The notes beneath the pieces are model-generated. The model searched no databases and was not told the origin of the DNA. It worked only from the letters and a program-made list of their open reading frames with translations. A DNA stretch of 64,000 bases, from contig ARQU01000004.1 in assembly GCA_000384615.1 (NCBI GenBank), forward strand, positions 1 through 64,000. The letters are read 5' to 3'. Of this stretch, positions 45,124 to 53,232 are shown piece after piece (positions within the stretch are counted from its first letter, which is position 1; the number at the start of each line of letters is the position of its first letter). This DNA comes from an alpha proteobacterium SCGC AAA536-G10. Its GTDB lineage: Bacteria; Pseudomonadota; Alphaproteobacteria; Puniceispirillales; Marisalimonadaceae. The translations under genes and the position numbers were made by a program.

Positions 45124-45642
45124 TTATTTCTTAAGAGTAATTTCTTTTCCAAGAACACTCGGAAATGAACCGTTTTTGTGGGTATTTTTTAATTTTAAGA
45201 GCCTTTTATAAGCCCAAGATGGATAATTTTCAGTCTTTCGGATCTTGAGATTAACATTAATTAAAACTTTCTCAGCCACAGCAATAACCTTATCTTTATT
45301 TTGAGAAAAAATATCTAGGCATAAATGCATTCTCTTTTCATCACAGTCTACGACTAATAACCTTACGTTAAATTTTTCATCTAAACTCATTTCATTAAGG
45401 TAATGATAATGTGCTTGAAGAACAAAAGGTCCTTGTTTGTTTACTAGTGCATGCGTTTCTCCAATACCAAGAGTATCTTCAAGAAAAATATCTAAAGATT
45501 TATCAAAAGCTAAAGTATAAAAAGCAACATTCATATGTCCATTGTAATCTATCCAATCACCTATAACTTGTTTTTCAGGGAGAATTATTGGAGTATCATA
45601 TGGACCGTCATATCCTTTATTATTTATTATTTTTTTAACCAA
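45124..45642 (-). CDS. Acyl-CoA thioesterase-like hotdog protein
   Basis: A 172-residue protein of the YbgC/FadM hotdog type. The core motif is VIGDWIDYNGHMNVAFYTLAFD near residues 27-48, with the YNGHMN segment carrying the usual Asn/His region. It probably hydrolyses an acyl-CoA. The start is taken as TTG 45642 and no ATG is available before residue 36. It lies 18 bases after the CoxE-like gene and 7 bases before the transporter gene. Confidence 0.75.
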   Translation of the reverse strand: MVKKIINNKGYDGPYDTPIILPEKQVIGDWIDYNGHMNVAFYTLAFDKSLDIFLEDTLGIGETHALVNKQGPFVLQAHYHYLNEMSLDEKFNVRLLVVDCDEKRMHLCLDIFSQNKDKVIAVAEKVLINVNLKIRKTENYPSWAYKRLLKLKNTHKNGSFPSVLGKEITLKK

Positions 45643-45660
45643 TTTATAATATTCTTTAAG

Positions 45661-46848
45661 TTATTTTTTGGACAAGATCTTTGTTGCCTCTTCAATTCCC
45701 TTTATACTTAATGGAACCATCTTGTTAGAGAAAATTTCTTTTATAATATTTGTTGATTGTGAGTAATTCCAATGTTTTTCTTGGGTTGGGTTTATCCAAA
45801 CATTTGAAGGCCATTGTGCAATAGCTCTTTCTAACCAAACTTGTCCTGCTTCTTGATTAAAATGTTCATTTGCTCCCCCTTCAACTAAAATCTCATAAGG
45901 GCTCATAGAAGCATCACCAACAAAGATACATTTATACTCTTTTCCATAAGTTCTAAAAATTTCTCTTGTAGAAAATTGTTCTTTCCATCTTCTAGAATTA
46001 TTTTTCCAAACACCCTCATAAAGACAATTATGGAAATAGAAGAATTTCAGGTTTTTAAATACATTTTTTGCTGCTGAAAATAAATTTTCTACTTGCCTTA
46101 TATAATCATCCATTGACCCACCAACATCTAAAAAAAGAAGTATTTTTATAGAATTTTCTCTTTCTTGTCTTGTTTTAACATCTAGGTAACCATTTTTGGC
46201 AGAATGTGTTATGGTTTCATCAAGATCTAGTTCTTCTTCAACGCCTGTTCTAGCCCAATGTCTTAATCTTTTTAAAGCAACTTGCATTCCTCTTGTATCT
46301 AATTCTCTTGTGTCATCAAAATCTCTAAATATACGCTTATCCCATACCTTAACAGCTTTTCCTTGCCCCCTTCTATCTTGACCAATTCTTATTCCTTCAG
46401 GATTATAACCATATGCCCCAAAAGGTGATTTTCCAGCAGTGCCTATCCATTTATTTCCACCTTGATGGCGTTTTTCCTGTTCTTTCAGTCTTTGCTCAAG
46501 AGTTTTCATTAATTCATCAAAGCCACCTAAAGCCTTGATGTCTTCCATTTCTTGTTTTGAGAAATGCTTATCCAACATCTTTTGCACCCATTCTTTGGGC
46601 ACATTTAAGTGATCAAGAATATCATCTAATTTAATAGACTCTATCCCTTTAAAATATTGACCAAATATTACATCAAATCTATCTATCAACCTCTCATCTT
46701 TGATTAGACTAGTCCGTGCTAAATAATAAAATTTATTAATATCATACTCGATAAAGTCTAATTTTATAGATTCTAAAAATGTGAAAAATTCATTAAGAGA
46801 TACTGGTATTCTAGCGTTTTTTAATTTGAAAAAAAATTCCAAAAACAT
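45661..46848 (-). CDS. VWA-domain CoxE-like protein
   Basis: A 395-residue protein with a von Willebrand A domain in its C-terminal half. The metal-site motif reads LFLDVGGSMDDY, a DxGxS version typical of CoxE-like proteins, with CIFVGDASMSPYE later. The N-terminal half is helical and Lys-rich (RRGQGKAVKVWDKRIFRDFDDT). ATG 46848 just follows the stop of the MoxR-type gene and fits the family start better than the frame extension to 46911, which would overlap. It probably works with the ATPase as a metal-insertion or protein-remodelling pair. Confidence 0.85.
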   Translation of the reverse strand: MFLEFFFKLKNARIPVSLNEFFTFLESIKLDFIEYDINKFYYLARTSLIKDERLIDRFDVIFGQYFKGIESIKLDDILDHLNVPKEWVQKMLDKHFSKQEMEDIKALGGFDELMKTLEQRLKEQEKRHQGGNKWIGTAGKSPFGAYGYNPEGIRIGQDRRGQGKAVKVWDKRIFRDFDDTRELDTRGMQVALKRLRHWARTGVEEELDLDETITHSAKNGYLDVKTRQERENSIKILLFLDVGGSMDDYIRQVENLFSAAKNVFKNLKFFYFHNCLYEGVWKNNSRRWKEQFSTREIFRTYGKEYKCIFVGDASMSPYEILVEGGANEHFNQEAGQVWLERAIAQWPSNVWINPTQEKHWNYSQSTNIIKEIFSNKMVPLSIKGIEEATKILSKK

Positions 46849-46852
46849 TTTT

Positions 46853-47692
46853 TTAACGATTTCCTCTAGCCATAAAAGCAATTCTTTCGAACAAATGGAT
46901 GTCCTGTTCATTTTTTAGCAGAGCACCATGAAGTTTTGGTAGTAAATCTTTTCCATCACTTTTTAAATCTAAAGGGTTAATATCCTCAATCAACAGAAGT
47001 TTTATCCAGTCAAGAGCCTCTGAAGTCGAAGGTTTCTTTTTTAATCCCGGGACATCTCTAATTTCAAAAAATCTGTTTAAAGCGCTCTGTAATAACGATT
47101 TTTTAATTTCAGGAAAGTGAACGTTCACAATTTTCTTTAGTGTTTCTATATCAGGAAATTGAATATAATGAAAAAAACATCTTCGAAGAAATGCCTCTGG
47201 TAATTCTTTTTCATTATTAGACGTAATAATTACTATAGGTCTTTTATTGGCTTTAATAATTTGGTTTGTTTCATAAACATAAAATTCCATTTTATCTAAT
47301 TCTTGTAAAAGGTCATTTGGAAATTCAATGTCAGCCTTGTCAATTTCATCTATTAGAAGGACAGATCTTTCACTAGTTTCAAAAGCATTCCAAATTTTAC
47401 CTTTTTTAATATAATTTCCAATATCTTCAATTTTCTTATCGCCAAGTTGACTATCCCTTAATCTACTTACAGCATCATACTCATATAATCCTTGCTGAGC
47501 CCTAGTAGTTGATTTAATATTCCACTCTATGATACTTAAACCAAGACTTTCAGAAATTTGTCTAGCTAGTTCTGTTTTACCTGTACCGGGCTCTCCCTTT
47601 ATCAAGAGAGGTTTTTCAAGTGTTATAGCTGCATTAACAGCTATATTTAAATCATCAGTAGATATATAGTTACTTGTTCCTTCAAATTTCAT
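46853..47692 (-). CDS. MoxR/CoxD-family AAA+ ATPase
   Basis: AAA+ chaperone-type ATPase of 279 residues. Walker A GEPGTGKTELARQ lies near residue 31 and Walker B SVLLIDEIDKAD near residue 105. Sensor 1 (IVITSNNEKELPEAF) and the arginine finger region (RRCFFHYIQFP) follow. ATG 47692 has AGGAG about 10 bases upstream; an in-frame TTG at 47722 is less likely. It is paired with the CoxE-like gene 4 bases downstream. No CO dehydrogenase genes are in this window. Confidence 0.88.
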   Translation of the reverse strand: MKFEGTSNYISTDDLNIAVNAAITLEKPLLIKGEPGTGKTELARQISESLGLSIIEWNIKSTTRAQQGLYEYDAVSRLRDSQLGDKKIEDIGNYIKKGKIWNAFETSERSVLLIDEIDKADIEFPNDLLQELDKMEFYVYETNQIIKANKRPIVIITSNNEKELPEAFLRRCFFHYIQFPDIETLKKIVNVHFPEIKKSLLQSALNRFFEIRDVPGLKKKPSTSEALDWIKLLLIEDINPLDLKSDGKDLLPKLHGALLKNEQDIHLFERIAFMARGNR

Positions 47693-47725
47693 AGAATTAA
47701 AATCTCCTAAAGCTTTATTCAAGCA

Positions 47726-48607
47726 TTAAATTTTATTTTTCACAGCTTTTATGTATTCGGGACTGACTTCACAACAACCTCCAATTATTGAAGCATTATT
47801 TTTAATAAAGCTCAACATATCTTCAACAAACTTGTCTAAACTAAAATCTTTTCTTTTGTTTAGTAATGAGACATCATTTGTTTCGTTTAAAAAGTTTACA
47901 GTTTCAAAACCATTTGGCAATGCACCAAAGGGTTTTGAAAACTTCCTCATTATTTCGATTGATTTGTGAATAGCTTCAGGTGGAGCGCAATTTATAAGAA
48001 AAGAATCAACTGAAGAATTATCAAATTCTTTTAAGGCATCTTCTAGTTTTTCTCCAGATCTTAATAATCCACCATCTTCTTCTTTTACACAAAAACTTAG
48101 CCAAACTTTTTTATCAGAATTTAGTGCTATCTCAGTAACTATGTTAGCTTCTTCTAAAGAGCAAACAGTTTCACAACAAAAAATATCAACAAATGGTTCT
48201 TGAAGGTCAACAATCCTTTTATAGGTGTCTTTTGCATCTTCCTTTTCCAGTCCTATAGACGTTTTGTAACTCATTACTAGAGGAGGAAGACAACCTAATA
48301 ATTTTATTTTCTTATCTGATTTAGATAAGTTGATTGCTTCAGTAGCAGCCCTAATAGCACTATTTTGAAGGTTTACAAACATATCTTCTAAATTATGTCT
48401 TTTTAACTTTTGAGGTGTAATACTGTAAGAATTTATTGTTATTGCTTCCGCACCTGATTGTATAAAATCTTTATGAAGATCAACAACCAAATCATAGTTA
48501 TCTAACATAACCCTTGCTCCCCAAAGACCGTCAGGTTTAATCTTAGATCTATGAATTAATTCTTGCCCCATTCCTCCATCTATTAAAAAGACATTATTTT
48601 TATTCAT
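47726..48607 (-). CDS. Homocysteine S-methyltransferase family protein
   Basis: A barrel-fold methyltransferase of 293 residues that would move a methyl group from a donor such as S-methylmethionine or betaine to homocysteine. The zinc ligands are the Cys in LINCAPPEAI and the Cys pair in GGCCEVSPEYI at the C-terminus. The N-terminus LIDGGMGQEL is also typical. AGGAG lies 4 bases before the ATG. It begins 7 bases downstream of the EmrB-type gene, so it may be read from the same transcript. The methyl donor is unknown. Confidence 0.88.
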   Translation of the reverse strand: MNKNNVFLIDGGMGQELIHRSKIKPDGLWGARVMLDNYDLVVDLHKDFIQSGAEAITINSYSITPQKLKRHNLEDMFVNLQNSAIRAATEAINLSKSDKKIKLLGCLPPLVMSYKTSIGLEKEDAKDTYKRIVDLQEPFVDIFCCETVCSLEEANIVTEIALNSDKKVWLSFCVKEEDGGLLRSGEKLEDALKEFDNSSVDSFLINCAPPEAIHKSIEIMRKFSKPFGALPNGFETVNFLNETNDVSLLNKRKDFSLDKFVEDMLSFIKNNASIIGGCCEVSPEYIKAVKNKI

Positions 48608-48614
48608 AATTCTC

Positions 48615-50117
48615 CTACTTATTTTCTTTCTTCTTTACTTTTATTAAAAAAATCAATGGAATTGATAAAAAACCCACCCATGCATAAAGCTTAAATGCAT
48701 CTATATATCCAACCATTAAACTTTGTCTATTTAATTCGTTAGTTAACTTTGCAATATTTAAATTATCAAGTGTCTCTATTATATCGTTAAAATTTATCCC
48801 TTCATTCCATAATGAAACCATAGCTCCCATTTCTTCAAAATTAATTTGACCCATATGAAGTACTACGGCAACACTTACTGAAATGAAAAAACTAGATCCT
48901 ATATTTCTTATTAAGTGAAACATAGCAGTTGCCTCACCATGAAATTTATTTGATAAAGTTGCAAAACATATAACACTTACTGGTGGCCAAGTCAGCCCCA
49001 CACCAAGACCTTGAACTAAACTAGCCCACGCAATATTTGAAAAAGTCATATTAATGTCAAATGTGGACATGTACAGACCTGAAACTGCTTGTATACCAAA
49101 ACCAAAAAATATAATAATCCTAGGATCTATGCGACTAGTTATAGCTATTATCGCAAAACCAATGAAGGTTCCTATCCCTCTAATACCTAGTATAATTCCT
49201 ATAACCGATTGTGGATACCCCCTCAATTCTTGAAGTAAAGGTGGAAAAATTACCATCGGTACAAAGTTTAACATACCAAAGAAAAATATTAGAATTAAAC
49301 CGACAGTATAATTTCTATCTTTAAATATACTTAAATTTATAAATGGCTTTTTTGTTGTCAGGCTATGAGTGATAAAAATATAAAAGCCAATAATTGCCAC
49401 TCCAAATTCAATTATGGTCTCAGTACTATCAAACCAACTATTTCTTTCTCCTCTATCAAACATTATTTGCAAAGCGGCCACGCTACATGCCAAAGCTAAA
49501 AAACCAATCCAGTCTAGAGACAGTCCTCCTTGAACAGGTTTTTTAGGAACAGTAATCATAACGGCAAATAACGCACAAAAACCAAATGGGACTAAGGTGT
49601 AGAAAATCCATCGCCAATTTAGTAATTCTCCTAAATAACCTCCAATAGTTGGAGCAATTACTGGTCCCAAAATAGTACCCATTCCCCAAACAGCCATTGC
49701 GAGCGAAATTTGTCTTTTTGGAAATATTGCTAGAACTAAAGTTTGTGAAAGAGGAGGAAGAGGAGCCCCAAAAACTCCTTGTGCAACTCTAAAGAAAACT
49801 ATTTCTTCAAGAGAATTAGACATTCCACAGAATATCGAAGATATTATAAAACCAAGAACGCTGAAAATAAGTATGGTCCGAATTTGTATTCTAGAAGAAA
49901 GCCATCCTGCAAAAGGAGTAAAGATAGCTGTGGCAACAATATTACCAGTAACAACCCAAGAAATTTGATCTTGAGTGGCTCCCATTGCTCCTCTCATATC
50001 AGATAATGCAATTGACGCAATCGTTACGTTCATAGCATATAGCATAGTTACAAAGGTTGCAGTGGCTAGAATGAACCATTTAAATGATGAATTTGTTTCT
50101 GATATTAAAGGTTTCAA
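48615..50117 (-). CDS. DHA2-family MFS drug efflux transporter (EmrB-like)
   Basis: A 14-helix drug:proton antiporter-type protein of 500 residues. Typical motifs are WVVTGNIVATAIFTPFAGWLSSRI (helix 2 and loop 2-3) and the helix-5 antiporter motif MGTILGPVIAPTIGGYL. It works with the EmrA-like adaptor, encoded just upstream. The start is TTG 50117, 7 bases after the emrA stop, with a weak GAG at 6 bases. The substrate is unknown. Confidence 0.88.
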   Translation of the reverse strand: MKPLISETNSSFKWFILATATFVTMLYAMNVTIASIALSDMRGAMGATQDQISWVVTGNIVATAIFTPFAGWLSSRIQIRTILIFSVLGFIISSIFCGMSNSLEEIVFFRVAQGVFGAPLPPLSQTLVLAIFPKRQISLAMAVWGMGTILGPVIAPTIGGYLGELLNWRWIFYTLVPFGFCALFAVMITVPKKPVQGGLSLDWIGFLALACSVAALQIMFDRGERNSWFDSTETIIEFGVAIIGFYIFITHSLTTKKPFINLSIFKDRNYTVGLILIFFFGMLNFVPMVIFPPLLQELRGYPQSVIGIILGIRGIGTFIGFAIIAITSRIDPRIIIFFGFGIQAVSGLYMSTFDINMTFSNIAWASLVQGLGVGLTWPPVSVICFATLSNKFHGEATAMFHLIRNIGSSFFISVSVAVVLHMGQINFEEMGAMVSLWNEGINFNDIIETLDNLNIAKLTNELNRQSLMVGYIDAFKLYAWVGFLSIPLIFLIKVKKKENK

Positions 50118-50124
50118 TTAAAAC

Positions 50125-51528
50125 TCAAAACATTTTAAAAAAACTAGAAAAAGGTCTAATTAATAGAGGTACTTCACCTTCGTATTTAGTATCAATTGTG
50201 ACAGAAACTGACATCCCAACACGAAGATTTCTATTAATATTAGTTTCTTTTGTTCTTTTTTTATTCAAATCAGATATAGACAGCCTTACAGGAATTCTTT
50301 GAACAACTTTAACCCAGTTTCCAGAAGAATTTTGTGGTGGTAGAATTGAAAACTCTGCCCCAGTGGCAGGACTTATGCTTTCAACTTGAGCATTCCATTC
50401 GCTATTAGGAAATGAGTCAGGTGTAAACAATGCTGATTGACCAACTTTTATGTTAGTTAAATCTGTTTCTTTTAAATTAGCTTCTAACCAAGCTTTTTTT
50501 TCGTCAACTATAGCAAAAAGAATTTTACCAACATCTATATATTCGCCTTCTTCAAGGTTCATTTGTGCGATTATTCCATCTTGTTCAGCAAAAACAGTAG
50601 ATTTGTTAATATCAAATTTTATTTGGTTAAACTTACTTAATTGCTTTAAGTAAAGAGGATGCTCTTTAGTTTTGATATTTTTATCATTAAGTAATGTTGT
50701 TAATATAGTTTTAGCTTTTTGTTTTGCTAATTCAAGTTCACTTTTAGCTATGTTATATTCATAAGTTACTTCTTCAATTTTACTATTTATTTTGATACTT
50801 TTAAGAGATTTAAGAGCTGAGTTGTATAAATATTCTGTTCTTTCTATATCCGTGTTAATTTTAGATGAATTTAACTCCTCAAAAGCTAGATTGTATAAAT
50901 GTTTAACCTCCTGCAATTTGCTTTTTAGTCCAACACCTTTGTCGACTAATAATCTAATTCTATCTAGTTCAATCTTTTTAAATTTTAATTTTTCCTCAGC
51001 TAACTTTATATTGACTTTATAAGAACGCTTTAAACGTTTCAGATCTGTATAATAAAAATTTACCTTTTCTTGCGCTAATTCAGTATCTACTTTTAAAATA
51101 TTTTTTATACGATTAATCTCAGATGAAAAATAAACAATTTTTTCATTAGCTAAATTTATTTGTTGCTGAGCTTCTTTATATTTAGCTTTAATATTTTCTA
51201 TTTCCTGAAACGTATTGCTCAAAATTTCTTTCTGTTCAGCAAGATCCAAATTTAATTTTGCAACATCAATTTTGAAAAGTTTTTCACCTTTTGAAATTTT
51301 CTGGTTATTTTTAATATATACCTTATCAATTCTTCCAGAAATCTCTGACTGAATAGAAACTATTGGTGCTTTTATATATGCATTTTCAGTATTAATATAC
51401 CTTCCTAGAGAATAAAAATAACCTAAAGTTAATAAAATTATTAATGAGGGAAACAAAACTAATAATACAAATCTTTTGATATTATTGGTATTTCTAGAAT
51501 TATTTTTGTTTTCTATTTTATTTTCCAT
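50125..51528 (-). CDS. EmrA/HlyD-type membrane fusion protein
   Basis: Periplasmic adaptor anchored by one N-terminal helix (VLLVLFPSLIILLTLGYFYSLG near residues 23-44). It has the lipoyl half-motifs (IVSIQSEISGRIDKVYIKNNQKI and VFAEQDGIIAQMNLEEGEYI) and a long helical hairpin between about residues 80 and 300, longer than in E. coli EmrA. A beta-barrel with WVKVVQRIPVRLSI closes the protein. Together with the EmrB-like pump it would export compounds across both membranes using an outer-membrane channel encoded elsewhere. Confidence 0.88.
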   Translation of the reverse strand: MENKIENKNNSRNTNNIKRFVLLVLFPSLIILLTLGYFYSLGRYINTENAYIKAPIVSIQSEISGRIDKVYIKNNQKISKGEKLFKIDVAKLNLDLAEQKEILSNTFQEIENIKAKYKEAQQQINLANEKIVYFSSEINRIKNILKVDTELAQEKVNFYYTDLKRLKRSYKVNIKLAEEKLKFKKIELDRIRLLVDKGVGLKSKLQEVKHLYNLAFEELNSSKINTDIERTEYLYNSALKSLKSIKINSKIEEVTYEYNIAKSELELAKQKAKTILTTLLNDKNIKTKEHPLYLKQLSKFNQIKFDINKSTVFAEQDGIIAQMNLEEGEYIDVGKILFAIVDEKKAWLEANLKETDLTNIKVGQSALFTPDSFPNSEWNAQVESISPATGAEFSILPPQNSSGNWVKVVQRIPVRLSISDLNKKRTKETNINRNLRVGMSVSVTIDTKYEGEVPLLIRPFSSFFKMF

Positions 51529-51547
51529 TTAGGCTTTTTTCCTCAAT

Positions 51548-51982
51548 TTAAATCTTAGAAGTTAAATCTTTTTTTAAGATTTGAAGTATGGCTTTTAATT
51601 TATTAAGATCTTTATCCGTTAATATAGATAATGATTCACTTCTGTATTCTGCAGCTTTGTCTCTCATAGAAGATATAAGTGGTTTAATAGTTTCAGATAA
51701 ATAAATATTTTTTGTGCGACGGTCTTTGTTTTCATTTTTTCTAATTACCCACCCTTTTTTTTCCATGCGGTCTAAAAGTCTACTTAATGGTGCCTTTTCC
51801 ATATCCATAAGAATTGCAAGTTCTGATTGATTGATACCGTCTTTAAAAAATAAGTAAGTTAACAACCACCATTGAGACCTAGTAAGTCCAATTGAAGCCA
51901 TTTGACGGTCATAAAGAACTCTGAGTAATCGAGCTACATCATGAATTAACAAACCTATATTTTCTTCAAATATTTCTTTCAA
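51548..51982 (-). CDS. MarR-family transcriptional regulator
   Basis: A 144-residue winged-helix regulator. The recognition region is INQSELAILMDMEKAPLSRLLDRMEKKGWV, followed by the wing NENKDRRTKNIYL. It is the first gene of the unit marR-emrA-emrB and presumably represses it until a ligand binds. The start is TTG 51982 with AAAGG 7 bases upstream. The gap to the adaptor gene is 19 bases. Confidence 0.9.
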   Translation of the reverse strand: MKEIFEENIGLLIHDVARLLRVLYDRQMASIGLTRSQWWLLTYLFFKDGINQSELAILMDMEKAPLSRLLDRMEKKGWVIRKNENKDRRTKNIYLSETIKPLISSMRDKAAEYRSESLSILTDKDLNKLKAILQILKKDLTSKI

Positions 51983-52058
51983 AACTTAACCTTTTAAAAT
52001 CTAGTTTCCTAGTAAACTATTTAGTTAACATATTTACTAATATAAAAAAAGGTAAAAT

Positions 52059-52634
52059 TTATTTTAATATGTTTTGTCTAAATTTTATTTTTGCTTGAGA
52101 TGCATTCCAATTTCTAGAATATTGAGGTGGTCTTGATTGATTAACTTTTAGGAGTATAAAAGTAGGTCCATTAAAATCATTATTGACTAAAGTTGTTGCT
52201 TTTAACAAGTTATCTTCATTATTTATAGTCATAGTATTAGGAAAACCACATCCTTGTGCAACAACATCTAAATCAACACCCAATCCAGTATGTGACTTTT
52301 GACCACCCGTCTCTAAATATAATGCATTGTCTACACAAATTATAATGAGGTTTTTTGGTTTCATCGTAGCAACTGTAGCTAAAGAGCCCATAGACATTAG
52401 AACGTCACCATCACCTGAAACACAAAGAATTGTGTCATTAGGCCTTGCCAAAGCTAAACCTAAGGAAGTTGGAATAGCACCTCCCATCGCTCCTCCGAAC
52501 AAGAACGTATTCGGGCTTTCTTTAGTTAAAAATCCAATATCTTTTGCAGTCCCAGCTAATCCTGAAATTATGAGAAATCTATCAGTATCACCTAATAATT
52601 TTGGAATTGCTTTTTTTCTATCTAATGAATTCAT
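52059..52634 (-). CDS. ThDP-dependent decarboxylase, beta-type subunit (sulfopyruvate decarboxylase ComE-like)
   Basis: C-terminal, ThDP-binding half of a two-subunit 2-oxoacid decarboxylase. The ThDP/Mg motif is CVSGDGDVLMSMGSLATVATMKPKNLIIICVDN, with GDG and the closing Asn about 30 residues later. GGAMGGAIPTSLGLALA precedes it. At 191 residues it matches the beta chain of sulfopyruvate or phosphonopyruvate decarboxylase. The substrate (sulfopyruvate, phosphonopyruvate or another) cannot be told from sequence. It starts 14 bases after the alpha gene. Confidence 0.8.
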   Translation of the reverse strand: MNSLDRKKAIPKLLGDTDRFLIISGLAGTAKDIGFLTKESPNTFLFGGAMGGAIPTSLGLALARPNDTILCVSGDGDVLMSMGSLATVATMKPKNLIIICVDNALYLETGGQKSHTGLGVDLDVVAQGCGFPNTMTINNEDNLLKATTLVNNDFNGPTFILLKVNQSRPPQYSRNWNASQAKIKFRQNILK

Positions 52635-52648
52635 ATTTAGTTTTTTAC

Positions 52649-53152
52649 CTAAAAAGCTTTAGCACCTATTAATTTTTGAGACAGTAAAACTGCAACAGAT
52701 CTTTCAGATTTAAAAACCATAGTAAGAGCAGCTTTTATAGTTTTTTCAACATCATATTCACTATCAATTTTTAGACAATTTATTCCTATTGATTTTAACG
52801 CTGGGATGACAGCTTGCCCCATAGCATATTGCCAAGGATTACCTTCTCCAAACTCTCCCCTCATTGTTACAATTGTTAAAAAAGGGAATTGTCCATGATT
52901 AATTAGTGACAGTTGATTAATACAATTTCCAACTCCACTACTTTGCATCAACAAAACTGACTTCAAACCACCTAGATAAGATCCTGCTGCAATACCAATT
53001 CCTTCTTCTTCAGAAGTAAGAGGAACTGCAGTAATCAAGTTATCTTCTATAGCATTATTTATTAATATTTTATGACCAGCATCTGGTACATAACTAAATA
53101 TTTTAATTTCTTCACTTTTTAATATTCTGAAAATATTATTTTGCCAGTTCAT
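52649..53152 (-). CDS. ThDP-dependent decarboxylase, alpha-type subunit (ComD-like)
   Basis: N-terminal, pyrimidine-binding half of the enzyme. The activating Glu is in PLTSEEEGIGIAAGSYLGG at about residue 44, and QSSGVGNCINQLSLI follows. At 167 residues it equals the alpha subunit of sulfopyruvate decarboxylase-like enzymes. The two genes are adjacent and in the order alpha, beta. The unit lies 80 bases downstream of the formate dehydrogenase alpha gene; no sulfolactate or phosphonate gene is seen near it. Confidence 0.8.
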   Translation of the reverse strand: MNWQNNIFRILKSEEIKIFSYVPDAGHKILINNAIEDNLITAVPLTSEEEGIGIAAGSYLGGLKSVLLMQSSGVGNCINQLSLINHGQFPFLTIVTMRGEFGEGNPWQYAMGQAVIPALKSIGINCLKIDSEYDVEKTIKAALTMVFKSERSVAVLLSQKLIGAKAF

Positions 53153-53232
53153 TTTTTTATATTTTCTTAACTTAATAAGTCAAACTTACTTTTATTATTT
53201 AAAATATATTTGAATCATAAGTAAATATAAAT

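Noticed and set aside
49779-50006. Plus-strand open frame antisense to the EmrB-like gene
   Set aside because: Shadow of a conserved membrane protein gene; its composition is biased toward Arg, Lys and Asn without motifs.
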